Assembly: GCA_026874595.1 (NCBI GenBank)
Contig: CM049318.1
Coordinates: forward strand, 28,732,956-28,796,955
Direction of reading: 5' to 3'
Length of the DNA: 64,000 bases
Source: Sipunculus nudus
Lineage: Eukaryota > Annelida > Sipuncula > Golfingiida > Sipunculidae
Part shown: piece after piece, positions 46,709-57,900 of the stretch
How the letters are laid out: each line of letters opens with the position of its first letter
How positions within the stretch are numbered: position 1 is the stretch's first letter
Position numbers and translations under genes: made by a program
The notes under the pieces: model-generated
Told to the model about the DNA's origin: nothing
Database searches by the model: none
The model's input: only the letters and a program-made list of their open reading frames with translations

Positions 46709-47040
46709 ACGCCCGTCATATGACGGTAGTATTATGGTAGACCCATTGTCCGTCCATCTGGCGTGCCGTCCGTCCGTCGGTCGGGCCGTCCGTCCATCCG
46801 TTCGTTTATTTTTAGTGTTGCCGCGATAACTTACCGGGACTTTGATGGATTTTCACGAAACTCACCATAACTACTTACCAACAGGTCATCTCGCCAAAGT
46901 TCGATTATGGGCAACATCCACGCATATTTAATCAGGTCACGGGTCACTAAGCTTCCTTGTGGTGTCGCCGCTATTACTAATGAAGAATATGAAGGATTTT
47001 GATAAAACTCATCAAATTAGTTTGATGAGAGAGCCCAGCA
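46709..47040. repeat. CGCCCGTCATATGACGG repeat family, partial copy
   Basis: TATACGCCCGTCATATGACGG followed by a GTCCGTCC run and GCCGCGATAACTTACCGGGA. Truncated near 47040 relative to 37343-37875. Confidence 0.65.
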
Positions 47041-47496
47041 TATTTAAAAGGACAACATTTTCCTCTTCACTACTTTTAACACTACGCCGCTGGTATGTGT
47101 AGAAGCCGCGAGGCATTGTGGGGTAAAAATGTGACGCCCATAAACCTTAAACATGCTCTTATGAGTCCGAGTCTGCGCAGTGTGACCCTAAGATTCAATT
47201 TGTAGTGCCACTTTTGTTGATGTCAGTCTTAGTGAGCGACGTCTTGATGGGCATGCGGGTCCAAGGCGTGGTTGAGATTGGCGTAGTCTGCATAGGCATG
47301 CCGTTTTATACAAAGCGTGCTTGGTGTGGCCAAGCCTGTTTTGCATGAACGCAGACGGTTCATATGAAGGATGAATTTTATACGCTATTCCAGACCTTGC
47401 TCATTCAACAGGCGCTTGAATCCCTATTTATAATAAAGTCTTCATATATCCAATGCTCTTAGAAATACTAGGACGGAATCAGGTTAAACGACCCAA

Positions 47497-47579
47497 TAAT
47501 AAAACGGTCATACCATGCTATCACTTGTATTATGATGGTGTCATAATACAAGTGATAGCATGGTGTGACCGTTTTATTA
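47497..47579. other. Near-perfect hairpin: 39-bp stem, 5-base loop
   Basis: The left arm 47497-47535 (starts TAATAAAACGGTCATACC) pairs with the right arm 47541-47579 around the loop TGGTG. The only exception to Watson-Crick pairing is one T opposite G, which would be a G-U pair in RNA transcribed from the + strand. It could be a MITE end-to-end remnant, a recent inverted duplication, or a small-RNA precursor. Confidence 0.85.
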
Positions 47580-47659
47580 AATATAGATGAAAATAGATGA
47601 AAATTAAATACTGCAATAAATGTAAATAAAAATAAAGCTTTCCATTGCATTCTTCTAAA

Positions 47660-47780
47660 ATACCATCTATATATTAATAGTGTAACGCGATTTGTGTGAT
47701 TTTCCGTATCTCCTCTGACACCACCGTACGGATTGCCGTCATTTTCGAGATACATATGCTCCGGCTATGTCCTAAGAGTT
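47660..47780. repeat. Dispersed repeat, copy 1 of 2 in this window
   Basis: The words TTTGTGTGATTTT, TATCTCCTCTGACACCACCG and ACATATGCTCCGG recur in the same order at 50190-50310. Unclassified. Confidence 0.6.
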
Positions 47781-48686
47781 TCCAACCATTTTTATTTGAC
47801 AATATTACGTGCATATAAGTAATTATTTAAATATTCGCCCCCCTGGGCGCCCTTTTCATTTGCGTTCGAGCCTGGTTTCACAACGGCCGTAGAGTGTGCG
47901 TTGCCAGGACCAAGCTTTCTCTGGGTCTCTAGGTGGGGTTTTCGTACATTGCGCGGTCATTGGCCTTAAATAATCCCCATTGGTGGTCCCTTCTCAAAAG
48001 GTAACCGGCGCGGAGGTCTATTGTGCACAAGGAGACCTCGCGGGAGGAGAATGCTCAAAAGTTGGATCTATAAAAGAACCAAAATTACCCGAACGGTAGT
48101 GAATGCAGGGCAGTGTATAAACCCCAGAGTCCATGGACCCCGGACCAAAAACCAATTCCTCATTTTCCATTATGTCTACCGTTAAACACATGCCTATTGC
48201 TGATAAAAGAACAGAGCAACGTCCGTAAATGTTGCAGCTTTGTAAATGACCGATTCACTGAAAGATTTACAAAAATATTTCGATGAAGACGGACCTCATT
48301 TACATAACGTTGATGACTGTTCCATTTTCATGGACTCCAGTAACCACCGCTCATATTTTTATTTATGACTCAAAGAGGGAAAAATAGCACTCATGTCACA
48401 CATTAAATATAATTATTTGTCATTTTAAATGAAAATATAATAGTGTGGGTACACTGGGGGAGATTTATTTGAAGTGCGCTTCCAGTCGTTGCGGACCTGA
48501 GTCTGGTATATTAGAGCTCTTCAACATAACAACCGGTTTCGTATTCCATTCATAGAAATATATATGATATATTTTCATATAAAACCATGCAATTTAAAGT
48601 TGGTTATAAAATAATTACCAAAATGAATTGTTGATTACATGTACTTGCATTTCAAGCAATTCCAAGATCCTAAGTGCAAAAAAAAA

Positions 48687-49260
48687 GTTTGCAGGTGGCG
48701 CCTTCAGTTTTGTGTATGATAAAGAGCTATGTGAGATCTATACTCCTGTATAAACCTGCAAAATTTACGGCAGTTATGTCATACCACTGTCAAGATATGA
48801 GTGATTTTATCCAGAGGCAGACAAACAGACGGACGATGTCCAAAAATGATTGCAGGAGACGCCACCAGTTTTGCGTATGATAAAGAACTATGTAAGATCT
48901 ATACACATGCAAAATTTTGGCCCAATCGGTCCAACGGTTCCGGAGATATGAGCTTGGATGCCTGCAGCGTTAAAGTGAATGTAGGTGGCGACACCTGTCA
49001 TAAAATCAAGAAAGCTATCCAGGATGTATACACATACAAAATTTCAGGATAAGTCCAACCAATGCAGAGATATGAGTGATTTTATCCCAAGGCAGATGAA
49101 CAGATGGACGCTGTGCAAAAATTGGTGCAGATGGCGCCACCATTTTAGTGTATGTTATAAAGCTATCCAAAGGCTACATTTTTGCAAAATTTTTAGCCTG
49201 ATCGGTCAAGCGGTTCCCGAGATATGTGGGTTTATGTGTGGAAACAGACGCACAAATGGA
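48687..49260. repeat. Diverged tandem repeats, about 120-150 bp unit
   Basis: Four units share GGTGGCGCC-like starts, AAGAGCTATGTGAGATCTATA, AATCGGTCCAACGGTTCC, GAGATATGAGTGATTTTATCC and CAGACGGACGATG. Continuous short open frames pass through the units but differ in each, so I read this as non-coding. Confidence 0.65.
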
Positions 49261-50189
49261 CGTTGGGCAGAGAGGAAAGGTCAGAGGTCAACCAAAAATG
49301 AGGGCGCAGCAGTTCACATATGACCCCACCATAATCCCGAATTTAAAAAAATATCACCCAGTGGTTACAGAGGAGTTCTCCGGAAACCTAGGCGGCGGCG
49401 GCGGCGGCGTCCGATTGAAAATATAGTATTACAATTATGAATAAAAACTGAGACAAAAATGTAAACATACAGATAAAAACACCATAATAAATCACACTGG
49501 TGTTATGACTAAACGTGATGTGAAAATATGCACTAAAGAAATGGTAAAACACCGAGTAAAAGGGGGTCCGAGTGATCCGTGAGGTCCGTCCGCCAGGGTC
49601 CGTTAGTGTAAATTATCAAATTTTGTTGCAAAACAGGCTATTATTTTATGTTTATAACCAAATATAATATAAAATATGTCTTTAGATGTCTTTACAAATA
49701 TCTGGACACATTACCATTAGAGTTTTAAAAATTACAGATGGGGTCTGGGTTTTACACGCTGCCTAAATGCAGTAACTGTCTCACTTGAAAACATTTGCTC
49801 AGCTTTCAAACAGGAATGGTCTTTGGGAGTTGATATTTAAGAAAATATACAGTCATTAAATGTACAACATACTTTCATGCTTCCACGAATGTTTGCGCAT
49901 TGTGATTGCCCGACCATGTGAGTCCTCAACTTGTGTGTGTGTGATAATTAATGGGAATGCAATTATCGAGAACACATCTCAGCGCTATATACTGTACTAC
50001 CATGCAAGATAACAGGTTCCTTTACTGGCGGATTGACGGGCTCGGATGGCAACTGCAAATAGCGATGTTCAACATGATATATTTTCATATAAAATTATGC
50101 AATTTATCATGTCAACTTCTCCGAAAAATTCTCCGGCCTCCTCTCCTCTCTTGGCTTCAATAAGATTTTTATGCATAACATCATTCATA

Positions 50190-50310
50190 TAATTGAACTA
50201 TATTTTAATTGCGTAACTAGATTTGTGTGATTTTTCATATCTCCTCTGATACCACCGTATGGATTGCAGTGATTTTCGACATACATATGCTCCGGGTTTG
50301 TCCGAACATA
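50190..50310. repeat. Dispersed repeat, copy 2 of 2
   Basis: Matches 47660-47780 (TATCTCCTCTGATACCACCG, ACATATGCTCCGG). Confidence 0.6.
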
Positions 50311-51379
50311 TTCCGCCATTCTTACCGGAACGTATTCGTCCACGTCATCCAGACTCGGACACAAGGTCCACTCAAAGACAGAACACTTACACCAAATGTG
50401 GTCTTCAAAGAGATCTTATGACGGTAACATTGTACAACTAAGACATTAAACTGTGAAAGACTATTTGACATCGGAACCACAGGCGCTTGACACAATGGCA
50501 ACAAACATTAGCCTTGGCGACAATTAGAGGGAAAGTGAGGCTCCGGCCCTCACCGGTTTTTCTATCAGATTATCAATAATGGAACTCGTTTATCCGTACT
50601 TTGAGAAGTTTCACACCTTAAATAAAACACGTAACTTTGAATTTCAATCTATTTCACTTCTAAAACTTATTCCCTCTACCGACTAATTCAAGATAATGTG
50701 TTTTGTTGGTACTAGATGGTTATATATCCAATATTTTCTTCATTGTGCGAAGCGCCTATGATCAGAACTAACTGCTCACCCCTGATTGCCCTTCCATATC
50801 GAAGAGCTTCCGCATTAAACCTGATACAAAGTCGGGGGGGGGGGGGGGTCTGTGAAAATGCTTCTCTGAGCCCCTTGATACATCATATATGTATGCCCAT
50901 TGCGGCTGTTCCATAATGTATAAAGTCAGCCAGGGTAGTGAATGTCATACATGATGAAAGGGTTGTGTTCACGCGTCCGAACGACACAGTTCAGGTTGGC
51001 CAAAACGTGCAAATCAGGCGGGTCAATGGCGCTTTTGCATTCATATGGCAATTTTAATTGTCTTGTTAAAGAGGCTTTGCCGGCGTGTAGCATAATACTG
51101 CATGGTCTGATTAATAACGTTATTACCATCCTTTGACACCTTGGCGCGCTACCTTTTCAGGTAACGTATTCATTAATAAGGCATTATGTGTTTACCGGAG
51201 TCACCACGCTGAGACACGTTTGGCATTTTGAGCTCGCAGTGAACGTATAGCCAATGTTTTAGCCAGGTTACGGTAGTATGGGTAAATATTTTATATTCTC
51301 GGCAGTCAAGCAGGAATTCTACGTGGCCGCCAGGAACCTCGGTGTCGTGGGTAGCGTCCAGAAGGTACAGCCCACAGTT

Positions 51380-51487
51380 CAACTACCCATAAAAGCGGAG
51401 ACGTAATTGTGACCCCTATACCTTTATTTAGTAACGTTTACCCTGTGACTTGGGTTGACACGTTATGTGTTCATTGTCTGTCCGACA
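51380..51487 (+). promoter_or_regulatory. Possible core promoter / 5' UTR of the ion channel gene
   Basis: CATAAAAGC (near 51389) is a weak TATA-like word about 100 bases before the predicted start codon. No other promoter signal is clear, and an upstream 5' UTR exon cannot be excluded. Confidence 0.2.
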
Positions 51488-51527
51488 ATGAGGGCGTTCA
51501 CGCTAGTGATTGTCAGCATCGCAACAG
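51488..51527 (+). CDS. Predicted first coding exon (signal peptide) of the ion channel gene
   Basis: ATG plus 12 codons and one base, then the donor GTACGT. The leftover G joins CA at 53379 to make Ala, giving a charged start (MRAF), a hydrophobic core (TLVIVSIAT) and an AFA cleavage site. The fit in phase and content is good, but a transcript would be needed to exclude another first exon. Confidence 0.65.
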
Positions 51528-51857
51528 GTACGTTTATATACACATATACACAGACACACACACGCTCGTAAGATATCATGCGGCATACTTCTTGAACTGA
51601 CACTGAGTTGTTTATTCAGGTTTTGTGTGGTTTTTGTCTGAAAGCAGGGGCTTCAATATAAGGAGGGGGGGGGGTATGGTAAATGTAATCACGCCCCACT
51701 ATTCTGAGAATAATATTTATATACTGCAAATGAAATACATTGATAAATAGCATTATATACTTTGGTTCTAATTAAAAGTTAACTTAGAAATATTATATCT
51801 AAAATCTTATACTAGTAATTTAGTACAGACGATTAAAAGGTATACACACGTACACAC

Positions 51858-51915
<58 letters not shown>

Positions 51916-54900
51916 CGATGGAAGTGCGAGTCATACCCTCCCCACCCCAACTCTGGAAGATAAATTGACACCATTGATAGTGGTGCTGTCTTAAAAGTAC
52001 ATAAACATTTCCAATTATTTGTGTATTATCTTACGTTATTAATCTATTTGGTACAATTATAGAAAAAGGTGCCTACTGGGTACACAATCAATGATATGTC
52101 AAAAGGTGCATATGACGATAAAAATGACTTAAGGGTTTTATACATATGTCATCAGTTTATCACCACTTATTGTAACTATATAACCACCACATGAATCGTC
52201 CTCTTTAGCATGAAAACTATTCCTTCATACGTGTCAATTTTCTTGTACAAGCACCTATTCAATAATAGCTCCATTTTGACTGGATATTAAAGTTTCCCAG
52301 CAAAACAATCCCGGCACACGGATTTACTTTCTCCTGTCCACCTGTGTTTTTATACGCCCGTCAGTGATGGGACGTACTATGGTATACCTGCCGTCCATCC
52401 GTCCGTATGTCTGCCCGTCCGTCCGTCTGTTAACTTTTAGTGTCGTCGCAATAACTTACCGGGACTTAGATTGATTTTTACGAACTAACCATAACTGCTT
52501 ACGAATGGATTATCTCGCCCGAGTCCGATTATGGGCAATATCCACGCAAATTAAATAAGGTCAGAGGTCACTAGGCTTTTTTGTGGTGTCGCCGCGATTA
52601 CTTATGAGGAATAAGATGGATTTTGATAAAACTCACTAGATATGTTAATCAATAAACTATTTCGCCTATGTTCTCATGTTTAATGAGGTCAGAGGTCACC
52701 GCACTTTAGAGGCCATCGTGGTGACCTACCAAAAATTCTTATGGATTTTCATGAATCTCATTTTACATATTTACCAATAGAGTTTCTCGCCTCAATTAAA
52801 TTCTCAGCAAAATTCACACATATATAATGAGGTCAAAGGTCACCAGGCTGCTTTGTACAGAAAGACGGAGCGAACAGAGGTCCGATCTTGCGCTTTCGCG
52901 ACAACTCCCAAGCAAAGAAAAGAAACCTGAAAGGAGATACACTTAAATTACCTTAATGTTTAGAGTTATCGATAATCGTACAGGTATTACAATCGATAAT
53001 GCAGTAAATGTTTCTCAGAGCCATCAATAATCATATCAGTTGAAATGTATCCATATATAATATAAGCTGAACCAGACCTAGAAGCATAATACTCTTACAC
53101 AATCGAACCACACTCATAACTGATCCAAATAACTGAGTTGATAATAAAGCATAATACAACAAGAGAATATAAATATACAGTCAGTGTATAGGTAATTGAG
53201 CTATCCTTTCGCACTATAATTGAGCTATACATTCGCACCATAATGTTTTTAGAACTAAGCACAGCAGTAATTTTAAACATTTTAGATGTTAGAGATATGG
53301 CAAATGCTACTATCCACGCTCACGTCGTTTCTTTAGATGTTATGAGTGGTTTGCTACAATTTGATGTTTAATTTTCAGCAGCTTTTGCAAACCAAAGTAA
53401 CAACAGTCGACAGTCTCTACGTAAGCATTTGCTGCAGGACTACGATCGTCATGTCCGACCCGTCCTTGACCCCAGCACACCCACTGACGTCACAATTGAC
53501 ATGAGCATCCATCAAATACAGGAACTGGTAGGTGAACATAAGATGATTTAGGTTGATATACCACTATAACCTCGTCCCATATATAGAGGCTGAAAGGTTA
53601 AACTACAAAAATTCTCCATTCTTGTTGTTCATTCATCTAAGATGTGTAACATTTATTCAAGATACCTGTGTTTCATAAATCACGTTAGCCAAGGTATTGC
53701 TGTCCCTTCGCCAAAACATGTTAAAATTCTCAAGATTTAAAGGTAATGTAGCAACTTACCCCCTTAGGACACACATGCATCGTTCGCGACACATCAAGAC
53801 TAAAACCGCTTATTTTCGAGGTGTGGTTTGGGAGGATTTGCCTGACAACGGTTAAATGCCAGCACCATCAGTAATAATATTAAGGCTAATAAATGAATTT
53901 AGATTGACATGAAAGTCGATTTAAGACTTTTAACGAGTTATGATACTTAATTGTAATGAGGGGTTTTACCAAAGATTTACCAAATCATGGGTAATTCACA
54001 CATTGCCGGAGTAATCCATGAATAGATAACAATAAAAAACTTTAATTAAGCATTTATTGTCAAATACTTGCAAATATATATTAGACACAAAGGCACTTAA
54101 ATTCAACAGAATAAAAGTGACAGTTTCAAAGAGGGGAATGCTGTTGAGATGTAATATGGTTATGTACTTGCATACTTGTTGTCAGTATAACAAAACATAA
54201 TATTGATGGTTTCTCAAAAGTAACAAAAGTTGTATGGTTCATTTTCAGGATGAAAGAATGCAAATACTTGAGATGAACGTCTGGATGAGATTTGTAAGTT
54301 TAAAATAAGATTATCAAGAAATCAAATAACGTACAATTTTTTTTGTAAATTTGGGCGAAGTGATGGTAGTTAAAGCATGATATGATCATTCTTCTTTTCA
54401 TCTACATCTTCTTCTTCATCGTATCATATTTATTATATATAAATTATATTAATAAAAGAATTGACTCAGTTCTGAGTAGACTAGTTTTAGCATGTCAATT
54501 CTGACTACAATTGTCAAATCGCCGTTATTAATGATTACTCTTGTAATATCATCTTTATACTTAAACCTTTGTTAAATATAGACATATTCGACATTGTAAA
54601 CTTGTGTATATATGTTCATGGTGATGCATTTTGGTGTGCATATATTATATTTATTATTTATTTAGTTATATGAAGTTTGCTATTTACTTACACTAATGTT
54701 TATGGGTATGCATTTTGGAGTGCAGATATTATTAATTATTATTTATCTAGTTTCATGTATATTGCTATTTACTAACTGTATGATGTATGCTCTTTTTTTA
54801 AATTATGGGCCTTTTGCCTTTATTTTTAAACAGAATGTTCATTCAATTGTGATATCATCTAAAGGGGCCTAATCACCAAAAAGCATGTTGAATTAACCCT

Positions 54901-57900
54901 AAAAATAGCCTTTCCTCTTTAAAATAAAGTCGTACCTGCTAAAATATTGCCCCGAAACCGTATGCTGACTCCTGTATACGAGTGTTAAAAACATGTGGAC
55001 AGGGCGCGATCACAGGTGTCAACATAAACACATCGCGTGCACCGCCCGGGTCACAACACATGTCAATTAGGAGATGCCCTGACTGACTTGCTCTAAAAAT
55101 GTAATGTTCCCGCTGATTGAAACATAGCGTTTTGCGGCTCACAATCGGACCTCCGGTCACGCGGCCTTGTTATGGTAAACAGACACACGTGGTCTGTGTT
55201 TACAAACACGCACAGCCATAACAATGCGTTAAACCGCTGTATTCGAGGTACTGAGACTGTGTGCTGGAATGGTTTTGCTGGAAAACTTTTGTATAAAGCA
55301 AAACTAAACTGATACTGAGAAAGAATAGGCATAATATTGCTCCTGATTATGTCCCTTTAAGTGATGAGTACACTTGTAATACCGTCGTAGATTCTGAGTA
55401 CAATGAAAATATCAACAAAAGTTCTAATCACATCTTTGGAATCATTGTCAGTTTAATGAAAAAATGCACATTTTGTGCTTGGTCGTGGTTCCATCACCCA
55501 AAGCTGTGTGGCAAAAGTACTCCCATCTGCCGGCAATCTGTATTACTAATTCAACAATCTTTGGCCCGTCATGCATGTGGTTTGACCAGCACAGAGGTTC
55601 CTAACTCCGTATATCCATACGCAATACAGATATGAACTTATGTTTTATTTTACATATTTTAGTGGTAAATGTAACTGAAATAAGCCTGGCACTGTATTTG
55701 CTATGGGACATTTGGAATAGACACTTTTATAACCAGAGTAGGTGTAACATCAATATGATTGTCGTTTTCAGTACTGGAATGACACCTTCCTGGCCTGGGA
55801 CAGGCACAAGTATCCGGAACTTGAAACAATGGAATTTAGAACTGATGAGGTGTGGGTGCCTGATATATTTTGCTACAACAGGTGGGTGATCTATTATTCA
55901 TTTAAAAAAAAATGATTAGAAAGGAATTTGTTATACATGCAGTTGAGATGTTGTATCTGGAAAATATATTTTTCTGCATGTGACGGATTTATGTTGGGGC
56001 AGGTCAGCGGAACTTCGGTCATTCCTTGACGCCGAGTTGACAAGAGTCGAATTCACTGATGTAGTTTCTGAACAATGGAGCGGCAATAGACCCTTCGCCA
56101 AATAATGCCAAAGCCCTGGTATTATAGTTTATATATAAGTCATGTTGTCCGTTGGCATTATTGAGTAACGGCCTATAGGCAAGCCTTGACCAGAAGCGGA
56201 CAAGTATAGCAACCAAGGACGCGCTTTTTGGCTATTTGGTTGATATGTTTACTACTGGAGTCTTCAGATGATGTCACCACGTAACAATGGTCCAGCCAAT
56301 CACGCACGTACTTCAAATTTAGCCTGAAACCGATGTGCCATGGCTGTCGGGCCTATATTGAGTAGATGATAAAGAGATGGACCATATAGTGCGACAAACG
56401 CTAGAAAAATGTCAGATAAGTAATAATTATAAGGAAATGACACAGAAAAGTAACAAATTTAAACAAAATTTACACTAATAGCAATTCAAGCGCCTGTGAT
56501 CCGTTAATGTTACTCATGTACCTGTGCAACACTTAAAGGTAACCATGCAGTAATTGTGATACATACTATTCAGTCATATAGGTGTAAGGTTTTTATATAC
56601 TAAAGTAAGGAATAATCCAGGTGATATAATGGGTCACAAAGACATAACGAATCTCACAGGTTCTACTAAAAATTCACCTTTCCGCGTTAGAGCTAGGCAT
56701 TGGCAGTCCAATACCTTACTTACTTTACACCCTACATGCATTTTCCTTTGCAGTGTGGACGAAGACAGGACAGGAGCCGAAGTTTTCGTAAACCCAGTGG
56801 TCATCGCAGATTACAATGGACAAATGTTGTGGCGTATGCCTGTTTTACTTAAAACCTCCTGCAAAATTAGTATGGCTAATTACCCATTTGACCATCAGAT
56901 TTGTGACCTGAAGTTCGGTTCCTGGTCAAAGCTGAATAATGAAATCAACGTCATTAACAGATTTGGCTCAGCTGACTTGGAACACTTTGTTGAACATGTT
57001 GAGTGGAGACTGCTTGGAGCGCCATCTAGGAAGAATGTGGTTAATTACGGCGGAAGTGAATTCGGTGATATCACGTTCTCGATTATGCTGGCCAGGAAGC
57101 CGATGTATTACGTGTACTACTTGATCCTGCCGTGCTGTTTCTTCATATTAATTGGAGTACTATCGTTTTATCTGCCTCCAGAGACAGGAGAAAAGGTTAC
57201 TCTCGCCATCACGGTATTATTGGCCTTGGTTGTCTTCCTTCTCGTGGTTATGGAAAACATACCAGTGACGTCAGACGAATTTCCGGCAATAGGTACGTCA
57301 TATCCGGTTCTTCTTCTTTCAGACCAGATGATGAATAATAGTACATATATTTGATTAGAACAAATCCGATTAGCTAACTTATAAGCATAACTGGTGGAAC
57401 GCTTTTGTGTTGCGCTCTGTCTAAACCATTTATTTGTAAAGCATTGCTCGTGTTGGTTTGAATTGCTGGGTTTGACCACGAGAGGGCGATACCAATTGTT
57501 AAGCTAATCGCCACATGCTTTAGTTGACCCAAGTTTGTTTGTGTGTCTTATCAGCTTTTTATAACCCCTTCTTCACTGGACGTGTAGGACGTAACCCGCT
57601 TTGAGATCTTTAAACCAGTGACTTCAGTGGAGAAACTTAACTTGAAAGTCATATACAACATCTGAAATCCAGATGATACAACCACAATATTCTTAACCAT
57701 TCACAGAAAGGTATGTGTGGGAAAAACGAGGTGGAACTGCTGGTGATGATACTTCCCTGGATGTAATAAAATCTGTATATAACCGGCTTCTGTGGCTCAG
57801 GGGTAGAGCCCACGGCTCAAGGCAGGGAAATCGTAAGACCGAATCTCAGCCGAGGCGGTGAGATGTTTCACGGTCGGCCCTCACCCAGGATGAGCACTTT

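Larger units (their letters stand above)
47041..51379. other. Long intergenic stretch without a recognised gene
   Basis: Contains the hairpin at 47497-47579, a repeat pair at 47660-47780 and 50190-50310, diverged tandem repeats at 48687-49260, a short (GGC)n at 49391-49407 and a G-run near 50833. A GC-richer patch at 47820-48060 has no open frame or motif that I can name. Confidence 0.45.

Noticed and set aside
56939-57479. Alternative-frame ORFs over channel exon 5
   Set aside because: They overlap the M1-M2 coding exon in other frames and are shadows.
57781-57855. tRNA gene suggested by TGGCTCAGGGGTAGAG
   Set aside because: The acceptor and T arms do not pair and the B box is degenerate. 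The sequence continues into a repeated SINE body shared with 20064-20572.
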